Shown one piece after another: positions 13,244-18,526 of a DNA stretch of 18,526 bases. Under the pieces are notes generated by a model. That model did not search any database. It had not been told where the DNA came from and saw only the letters and a list, made by a program, of their open reading frames with translations. Position 1 is the first letter of the stretch, and every line of letters begins with the position of its first letter. Source of the stretch: G020348385 sp964410125 (GTDB lineage: Bacteria; Acidobacteriota; Aminicenantia; Aminicenantales; Aminicenantaceae). Made by a program: the position numbers and the translations under genes. Location: NCBI GenBank assembly GCA_964410125.1, contig CAYPGQ010000083.1, positions 1 through 18,526 of the forward strand, given 5' to 3'.

Positions 13244-14512
13244 TCACCTAATTATTGATTTTCCTTGTTGCTGTCGGGTATGAATGGAGGAATAGTGGGA
13301 CAGGGAAGGATAGGTCTGTATGCACCAATCTATAAGATACAATGCGGCCGGCAAATTTTCATTGAAGATAGGCTGGATATCCGATTCAGCATTAAAGAAT
13401 TCCCCTTTGATACTGCTGTCCGGCGGGAGCTCGATCGTATAGGAAGGAATCCCATATACGCCGAAACTCCAGTCTGTGGTATCGCCGTTGGTTAAATAAA
13501 ATCCGGCTCCAGCCTGCTCCGCTGCGTAATATCTTCCGTTCACCGGCTCCATCAACTGGGACATCTTGTCCCCGATCTCGAACAGGGTATCCTCTTTATC
13601 AGAGGCCTCCCCCGTGTATCCCCACGGATACAGTATCACCTGAGAGAAGTTGTGGTAGGATACCAAAGCCTGAAAATTCTTCTGGACGAAAAGGTCGCGC
13701 ACAGCTTGGATTTCTGGTTCGCTGAACGGGCCTGGCCCTCTGTAGATGTCGGATACCGAGTTTGGACTCGACCCCAGATTATCCCACCCCCATTTGTAGC
13801 CATAGTTTCGGTTAAGGTCCACCCCATACGTTCCATCCCAGTTTTTCCTCATGTTTTTTCGCCAATATCTGTAAAAATGGATGGAATACTCCAGCCCATC
13901 CGGGTTGACCAGCGGAATGATCCATATATCACAGTTATCCACCAAACGTTTTACCTCTGCGTCTGTGCCGTAGTTCTCGACGAGATATTTTCCGAGCAGA
14001 TAAGGAACTTCAACAGAGATCCACTCCCTGGCATGGTGACAGCCGAGAAAAATGACGGAAGCCTCGTTTTCCTGCAGCCCCACGTTGTCGCTTATCCTCA
14101 GCGCGTAGATATTTCTTTGCTCGAGGCTGTCTCCGATATCGATCACCTGTGCCACGTCGGGATAGGCATCTGCCAGCGCCATTAAATCCCGCTCCAACTC
14201 AGGATAGGAATGAAAGTCGCCGTTCACCCCGCTTTGGATTGTGAATACACCCTGTTCCCTGGGATAAAATTTGTTAGATTCTATGTCATACTGAATATTT
14301 TTTGCGTTGAGTGCGATCAAATCATACATAGATGCCACGACATAAATGTTCCCATCTTTTTCCATCAGGAGGTCAAGATTCATTTCCAGGAGTCCTTTCA
14401 AAACTTCCTGGCTTTTTTCTATGCGGATGATTTCGCGGTCTGTGTAATTTTGGGCGCCTAAAGGACCTAAAACAATACCAATGAAACATAAAAAAATCAG
14501 CATGTTTTTCAT
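13244..14512 (-). CDS. Secreted zinc carboxypeptidase (M14 family)
   Basis: A 422-aa exported metallopeptidase that removes C-terminal residues from peptides. The signal peptide is residues 1-20 (MKNMLIFLCFIGIVLGPLGA). The catalytic domain spans about 100-415. H160 and E163 (GCHHAREWISVE) plus H287 (SYHNFSQ) are the zinc ligands, DLNRNYG (232-238) holds the Asn-Arg substrate-carboxylate pair, and E361 (SYTIEL) is the general base, so all catalytic residues are present. An ATG-less GTG start at 14524 overlaps the upstream stop, but ATG 14512 has GAGG six bases upstream and gives a cleaner signal peptide. It lies 8 nt behind the beta-barrel gene, so the two are co-transcribed. The last codons (IIR and stop) come from repeat-like sequence next to palindrome B. 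Confidence 0.92.
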   Translation of the reverse strand: MKNMLIFLCFIGIVLGPLGAQNYTDREIIRIEKSQEVLKGLLEMNLDLLMEKDGNIYVVASMYDLIALNAKNIQYDIESNKFYPREQGVFTIQSGVNGDFHSYPELERDLMALADAYPDVAQVIDIGDSLEQRNIYALRISDNVGLQENEASVIFLGCHHAREWISVEVPYLLGKYLVENYGTDAEVKRLVDNCDIWIIPLVNPDGLEYSIHFYRYWRKNMRKNWDGTYGVDLNRNYGYKWGWDNLGSSPNSVSDIYRGPGPFSEPEIQAVRDLFVQKNFQALVSYHNFSQVILYPWGYTGEASDKEDTLFEIGDKMSQLMEPVNGRYYAAEQAGAGFYLTNGDTTDWSFGVYGIPSYTIELPPDSSIKGEFFNAESDIQPIFNENLPAALYLIDWCIQTYPSLSHYSSIHTRQQQGKSIIR

Positions 14513-14520
14513 AAAAATCC

Positions 14521-15762
14521 TCACAGAAAATAATTCAAGGTAATCAAAAGTTTACGGCCGTACAGGTCACTACCAGAACCCTTTTCATTGCCGAACATCG
14601 CCCCTGCATCCAGATGCAGTCCCTGCCAATGAACCCCGACACCAAAAGTGTAATAAAAATAATGAGAACTAGGCTCTTTGACCGGTTGAGGATCATAGCT
14701 CAATCCAACCCTGAGCGGCACCTGAAAATCTTGATGGAATAAACGGAATGAACCCACGTATTCAATTCCTCCGCTAACCTTGACGATGTCTTTAAATTCC
14801 CTTTTGATTTCCTCGCCGAAATAAGTTACCGAATAGGAAGACCAGTTGAAATAACTTACATCGGAGGCCACTCTGAGCTGCGGAGAAAACCTGTAATCCA
14901 CGCCAACTCCGAGGACAAGTGGTTGCTTATATCCGTTTTTAGCCGCAGCTTCATGCCTTATATCCGTGTTACCTTGAGGCGAATCATAACGCAGCATGCT
15001 TTCGCTGTCTGCTTTTTTGGTGTAGGGGGTTCGAAACACGGCGGCTATCGTAAGTTTTTCATTGACATCCGCTGTCAAACCTCCGTTCACATAGAATCCT
15101 GTGAAATCGTGCTTTTTTCGGTCGGAGATGGTCACACCGTTGTAGTACGAGTTTTCCACGATTGTTTTTTCCATCGATCCTGCGACATAGTTCACACCGA
15201 TCCCGAAGGAAAACCATTGGCCGATTTTCCGGGCGAGGGAGATGTTGTAATTCCTGAGAAGGCCGCTTTGTGCGAACTCGAGCAAATACAAGAGTTCGCC
15301 CCCATATTCATAATCTGGATTGTGTGAAGGCCGGTCGTAATTTTCGAGAAGCCCGGTGCTTATTCCCACGGCCCATCCCTTGTAGGTGAAGGCGGCTCCT
15401 GCAAAGTCGAATCCGTACAAACCCATTCCGCTGTTCCCCTCAGATATGAGTACACCGGTGTTCACGATGGCATATTTGTCGAAGGAAGCCGTTGTGAATG
15501 AACCGTTCAAACTGCAAGAAAATTTAGGAAGAGCAGTCAAACGGGCGGGATTGATCACAGAAGCAGACGAATCTGCAACCAAGGCAAACTGCGCCTCTCC
15601 CATCCCCACAGCAGATGCCGATTGGATACCAAAGGTGTTCCACGTGCGGAAAGGAGCCTCATCCTCATATTGCCCGATGATGAGCTGAGCTTTGGCTGGA
15701 ATAGATGATAGGACAAAAACAAACAGAAAAAAAACTTGGAGATGGTATGATATTTTTTTCAT
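14521..15762 (-). CDS. Outer-membrane beta-barrel protein (FadL/OMPP1-like)
   Basis: A 413-aa exported protein with a Sec signal peptide (about 1-25, ending SIPAKA). The segment SASAVGMGEAQFALVADSSASVINPA (in parts: SAVGMGEAQFALVADS, ASVINPARLTALP) is the N-terminal hatch-type signature of the OMPP1/FadL/TodX and related PorV-like barrels. The rest alternates hydrophobic and polar residues as amphipathic strands and ends in NYFL, a typical barrel C-terminus. Family members take up hydrophobic compounds such as fatty acids, but a PorV-like secretion role is equally possible. It heads a transcript with the M14 peptidase. The promoter at 15778-15806 and GGAAG about 9 nt before the ATG support the start. 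This gene is the best evidence for an outer membrane in the host. Confidence 0.82.
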   Translation of the reverse strand: MKKISYHLQVFFLFVFVLSSIPAKAQLIIGQYEDEAPFRTWNTFGIQSASAVGMGEAQFALVADSSASVINPARLTALPKFSCSLNGSFTTASFDKYAIVNTGVLISEGNSGMGLYGFDFAGAAFTYKGWAVGISTGLLENYDRPSHNPDYEYGGELLYLLEFAQSGLLRNYNISLARKIGQWFSFGIGVNYVAGSMEKTIVENSYYNGVTISDRKKHDFTGFYVNGGLTADVNEKLTIAAVFRTPYTKKADSESMLRYDSPQGNTDIRHEAAAKNGYKQPLVLGVGVDYRFSPQLRVASDVSYFNWSSYSVTYFGEEIKREFKDIVKVSGGIEYVGSFRLFHQDFQVPLRVGLSYDPQPVKEPSSHYFYYTFGVGVHWQGLHLDAGAMFGNEKGSGSDLYGRKLLITLNYFL

Positions 15763-15777
15763 TTTTTTTGACTTCCG

Positions 15778-15806
15778 ATTGTAGCGCTCTTGCCCGTTTA
15801 TTGCAA
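15778..15806 (-). promoter_or_regulatory. Promoter of the barrel-peptidase transcript
   Basis: On the minus strand, TTGCAA (15801-15806), a 17-bp spacer and TACAAT (15778-15783). TTGCAA is its own reverse complement, so it could also serve as -35 for the plus-strand fabH with TATAGG at 15824-15829, again 17 bp away. The two genes would then share one -35 element. Confidence 0.55.
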
Positions 15807-15831
15807 ATTTACCCCAAGTGTGTTATAGGAT

Positions 15832-16848
15832 ATGGTTTATTCAAGCAAAAAAATGGAAAAAGCGGAAAAAAGAAAAATCAAGATTACAGGCACGGGATTT
15901 TATGTCCCGGATAAAGTTTTGACAAATTTTGACCTGGAAAAGATAGTAGATACTACTGATGAGTGGATTGTCTCGCGAACAGGCATCCGGGAGAGGCGGA
16001 TTGGCTCCGAAGACCAGATGACTTCGGACCTGGCTGTAGAGGCAGCCCATAAGACACTGAATAATGCCGGCCTCCAAGTCAAAGATATCGATTTGATCCT
16101 TATGGCGACCTCGACACCGGACACGATTTTCCCCTCCACTGCATGCTGGGTTCAATATAAATTGGGAGCAGACCACATTCCGGCATTTGATATCTCGGCC
16201 GGATGTACGGGATTTTTGTACGGAATGATCCTCGCGGAGGGAATGATCCTCAGCGGAAATAACAAGCGGATTCTCCTCATCGGAGGAGAGTTTTTGACCA
16301 AAGTGACGAACTGGAAGGACCGCAACACGTGCGTTCTTTTCGGAGATGCCGCAGGCGCCGTTGTTTTGGAGGAGAGCCACGATGACTCCGGAATGCTTTC
16401 TTCCTATTGGAAGGCGGACGGAAAATTGGGGGACCTTTTAAGCATTCCGGCTGGAGGCACCAGAATTCCCCCGACAGCTCAGACGATTGCTCAGGATCTC
16501 CATTGTCTGCAAATGAAGGGAAACGAAGTCTTCAAACATGCGGTAAAACGGATGGGGGAGGCGGCTGTTGCTGCCCTCAAAAAAGCAGGACTGGACACGG
16601 AGGATGTTGACTATCTCATTCCTCACCAAGCCAATATTAGGATTATAGAGGCTACAGGAAGAAGACTGAAGCTGCCTCCGGAGAAAGTCTATATCAACAT
16701 CCACAAATACGGCAATGTTTCTGTTGCCACCATTCCGATAGCCCTTCATGAGCTCAATGAATCCGGCAAATTTAAAGATGGCACGATCGTCGTGATGGAC
16801 GCCTTCGGCGCTGGATTCACTTGGGCCGCTATCACATATCGCTGGTAG
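15832..16848 (+). CDS. fabH: Beta-ketoacyl-ACP synthase III (FabH)
   Basis: A 338-aa cytosolic condensing enzyme that joins acetyl-CoA (or another acyl-CoA) to malonyl-ACP to start fatty-acid synthesis. The catalytic triad is complete: C125 (DISAGCTGFLYG), H265 (IPHQANIRI) and N295 (HKYGNVSVATIP). DTTDEWIVSRTGIRERRI near the N-terminus and the C-terminal DAFGAGFTWAA are family hallmarks. ATG 15832 has AGGA too close to help. ATG 15853 (MEKAEKRKIKITGTG) fits the family length better and would agree with transcription from the TATAGG box at 15824, so the first seven residues are doubtful. It stands alone, not in a fab cluster, which leaves open a priming role for a specialised lipid. Confidence 0.94.
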   Translation: MVYSSKKMEKAEKRKIKITGTGFYVPDKVLTNFDLEKIVDTTDEWIVSRTGIRERRIGSEDQMTSDLAVEAAHKTLNNAGLQVKDIDLILMATSTPDTIFPSTACWVQYKLGADHIPAFDISAGCTGFLYGMILAEGMILSGNNKRILLIGGEFLTKVTNWKDRNTCVLFGDAAGAVVLEESHDDSGMLSSYWKADGKLGDLLSIPAGGTRIPPTAQTIAQDLHCLQMKGNEVFKHAVKRMGEAAVAALKKAGLDTEDVDYLIPHQANIRIIEATGRRLKLPPEKVYINIHKYGNVSVATIPIALHELNESGKFKDGTIVVMDAFGAGFTWAAITYRW

Positions 16849-16984
16849 TTCTTCAAGCTTGAATTCAGCCAAGGAAAAACCTATAATATCTATAATATTA
16901 ATAACATTCCATCTGATTTAGTCAGGTAGTTGGTGAGGGTCTTGACAGGCTGATCAGATAAGCGAAATGCACAAGGAGAGTAAG

Positions 16985-17488
16985 ATGAAAAAAATTTTTT
17001 GGTTCATGATTCCTATAAGCTTAGTGTTGTTTGTTTTGGTGAGTGCCGATAACGCATGCGCCGTTAAAGATGACTCTCCCGCTGCGCCTGCTTTTATCCT
17101 AAAAGACCTAAAGGGAGCCAACCATTCGCTTTCTGACTACGAAGGGAAAGTGTTATTTATGAATTTTTGGGCCATATGGTGTCCTCCATGCCGGGCTGAG
17201 ATTCCTGATTTTGTCGAAATGTATAACGAGTATAAAGATAAAGGATTTGAAATTTTGGGGATATCTCTTGATCGGAGCGGCACAGACCAGGTGCGCATGT
17301 TTGCTGAGAAGTTCAAGATGAATTATCCGGTCGTTATGGCAACCAATGAGCTTTTAAGAAACTATCCACCTCCGCAGTATATCCCCACAACATTTGTTAT
17401 CGACGGAATGGGAAAGATTCGGTATAAAAAGGTCGGATTAATGTCCAAGCAGGAAATGATCGACCTGTTTAATCAATTGTCAAAATAG
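16985..17488 (+). CDS. Exported TlpA/ResA-like thiol-disulfide oxidoreductase
   Basis: A 168-aa periplasmic thioredoxin-fold protein. The N-terminal signal or anchor segment is at about residues 3-20 (IFWFMIPISLVLFVLVS). The AlkC/TSA-type fold starts at PAFILKDLKGANHSLSDYEG. The active site is FWAIWCPPC (C66 and C69), and the cis-proline lies in YIPTTFVID. CPPC with the preceding AIW is typical of TlpA/ResA proteins that reduce haem-binding or other periplasmic cysteines. ATG 16985 is chosen because AAGGAG lies 6 nt upstream; an ATG at 16967 is in frame but has no ribosome site. TTGACA at 16942-16947 may be its -35, but no good -10 follows. No cytochrome c maturation genes are nearby. It ends 6 nt from the stop of the convergent korC-like gene. 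Confidence 0.88.
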   Translation: MKKIFWFMIPISLVLFVLVSADNACAVKDDSPAAPAFILKDLKGANHSLSDYEGKVLFMNFWAIWCPPCRAEIPDFVEMYNEYKDKGFEILGISLDRSGTDQVRMFAEKFKMNYPVVMATNELLRNYPPPQYIPTTFVIDGMGKIRYKKVGLMSKQEMIDLFNQLSK

Positions 17489-17494
17489 GGTTCG

Positions 17495-18031
17495 TTAAAC
17501 CAGTGTCATTCCCAAATCGATGGCTTCCTTGTTCAGCGGAATGAGATGATGATGGCGTTCAGGAAGCGTATCCTTTAGCGCCTGAAGAACGGATTCTTTT
17601 TTTACTATAGCATTTATTTTCAAGAGCACACCCATCATCAACATATTCATAACCTTGATGTTCTTCAATTCATGCGTGGCTTTTTCTATAGCTGGGATGG
17701 GATAAATTTTGATGTCCTCCCGGGACGGCGGTTCCTTGATGGTGGTGCTTTCCCAGATGAGGATGCCGTTCTTTTTAACCTTTGATTCGAATTTTTTCAG
17801 CGATGGTTGATTAAAAACAACCGCCATATCATAGGTGCTGACGATCGGCGAAGAGATAGGCTGGTCGCTGATATTGACGATACAGTTGGCTGTTCCGCCT
17901 CTCATCTCCGGTCCATACGAGGGCATCCAGCTTACCTCTTTGCCTTCTTTCATTGCGGCATAAGCCAGAAGCGTTCCCATCGACAGTACACCCTGGCCAC
18001 CAAATCCTGCAAAGATCATTTCCTGCAGCAT
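17495..18031 (-). CDS. korC: 2-oxoacid:ferredoxin oxidoreductase gamma subunit (KorC-like)
   Basis: A 178-aa subunit of a cytosolic enzyme that oxidatively decarboxylates 2-oxoacids to acyl-CoA with ferredoxin as acceptor, or runs in reverse for CO2 fixation. The N-terminal IFAGFGGQGVLSMG and SWMPSYGPEMRGGTANCIVNIS are hallmarks of the gamma domain (POR family), and PERHHHLIPLNKEA near the C-terminus is also usual. It starts one base after the stop of the beta subunit gene, with AAGGAAGAG just upstream, so the two are translationally linked. The sequence style fits 2-oxoglutarate (Kor) or branched-chain (Vor) enzymes. Substrate choice depends on the alpha subunit, outside the window. Confidence 0.88.
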   Translation of the reverse strand: MLQEMIFAGFGGQGVLSMGTLLAYAAMKEGKEVSWMPSYGPEMRGGTANCIVNISDQPISSPIVSTYDMAVVFNQPSLKKFESKVKKNGILIWESTTIKEPPSREDIKIYPIPAIEKATHELKNIKVMNMLMMGVLLKINAIVKKESVLQALKDTLPERHHHLIPLNKEAIDLGMTLV

Positions 18032-18032
18032 T

Positions 18033-18526
18033 CTACTCTTCCTTCTTTAGCTTTTTTACATCCTTGAATACGTCGAGGGGATAGTACGGAAACACCTGTT
18101 CTTCCAACCATTTCAGGGATTCCTCCGGTGTGAGTTTCCAGTTCGACGGGCAGTTCGACGCGACCTCGATGAATGTTGTGCCCAAACCTTCCATCTGGTA
18201 TTCGAAGGCTTTGCGGATGGCCCGCTTGGCTTTTCGGGCATTGGCCGGCGTATTGCAGCTGACTCGCTCCACATAAGCGACTTTTTCGAATGTCGAAACA
18301 ATTTCTGCCATCTTCAGCGGCATGCCGGCCGTTTCTACATCCCTCCCATATGGAGATGTCGAGGTTTTTTGTCCCTGCAGAGTTGTGGGAGCCATCTGTC
18401 CCCCGGTCATCCCATAAATCCCGTTGTTGATGAAAATAAATGTGAAGTTTTCCCCTCTGTTACAGGCGTGGAGAGTTTCGGCTGTGCCGATTGCGGCCAG
18501 GTCGCCGTCTCCCTGGTAGGAAAACA
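18033..18526 (-). CDS. korB: 2-oxoacid:ferredoxin oxidoreductase beta subunit (KorB-like), 5' part outside window
   Basis: The TPP-binding subunit of the same enzyme. The frame is open to the window edge on the minus strand, so the gene starts beyond 18526 and only the last 164 codons are seen. The visible part begins in the TPP-Mg motif FSYQGDGDLAAIG and continues to the closing NNGIYGMTGGQMAPTT. Separate KorB-type subunits share the C-terminal half seen here, including GRDVETAG and FIEVASNCPSNWKL. The first in-frame ATG inside the window (18410) lies after the TPP motif and is not the real start. Gene order beta then gamma matches korAB(C) operons; alpha and the ferredoxin-like delta subunit would be further right. 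Confidence 0.9.
   Translation of the reverse strand, partial: FSYQGDGDLAAIGTAETLHACNRGENFTFIFINNGIYGMTGGQMAPTTLQGQKTSTSPYGRDVETAGMPLKMAEIVSTFEKVAYVERVSCNTPANARKAKRAIRKAFEYQMEGLGTTFIEVASNCPSNWKLTPEESLKWLEEQVFPYYPLDVFKDVKKLKKEE

Overview
The window looks like chromosomal DNA of an uncultivated, anaerobic, diderm bacterium assembled from metagenomic data. The anaerobic lifestyle is suggested by a 2-oxoacid:ferredoxin oxidoreductase (KorB/KorC-like), a free 2[4Fe-4S] ferredoxin, the hydrogenase maturation protein HypF and the oxygen-sensitive epoxyqueuosine reductase QueH. An outer membrane is suggested by a FadL/OMPP1-like beta-barrel protein and by Sec signal peptides. A run of exactly 100 N marks a scaffold join. 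The gene set and dispersed repeats would fit a lineage such as Aminicenantes or a relative of Acidobacteria. That is an impression from gene content only, with low confidence.

Layout: (1) 1-1527, the end of a mechanosensitive channel fused to a cyclic-nucleotide-binding domain. (2) 1531-1841, a degenerate repeat and tRNA-Arg(CCT). (3) 1896-5173, a SAM methyltransferase, then a divergent two-component pair: a REC-REC regulator on the minus strand and a soluble PAS-PAS-HisKA_2 kinase on the plus strand. (4) 5174-6749, a YfgM-like membrane TPR protein embedded in a family of structured intergenic repeats that forms a small tandem array broken by the N gap. (5) 6750-9193, ferredoxin, a membrane site-2-type metalloprotease and a zinc-ribbon membrane protein. 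(6) 9208-15762, a minus-strand block reading barrel protein, M14 carboxypeptidase, membrane coiled-coil protein, QueH and HypF, with two long palindromes placed exactly at gene ends. (7) 15832-18526, FabH, a TlpA-like thioredoxin, and on the minus strand the end of a korB-korC operon.

Most genes are ordinary housekeeping or accessory genes. The least explained material is non-coding. A modular repeat family of about 120-210 bp has hairpins that keep pairing despite base changes, and neighbouring units are joined by 13-14 bp inverted arms. A second, unrelated palindrome family resembles REP/REPIN elements and supplies the last codons or stop codon of two genes. The 37 bases on each side of the N gap are identical, so the gap may be an assembly artefact rather than missing sequence. 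No CRISPR array, transposase, integrase or phage gene was recognised.
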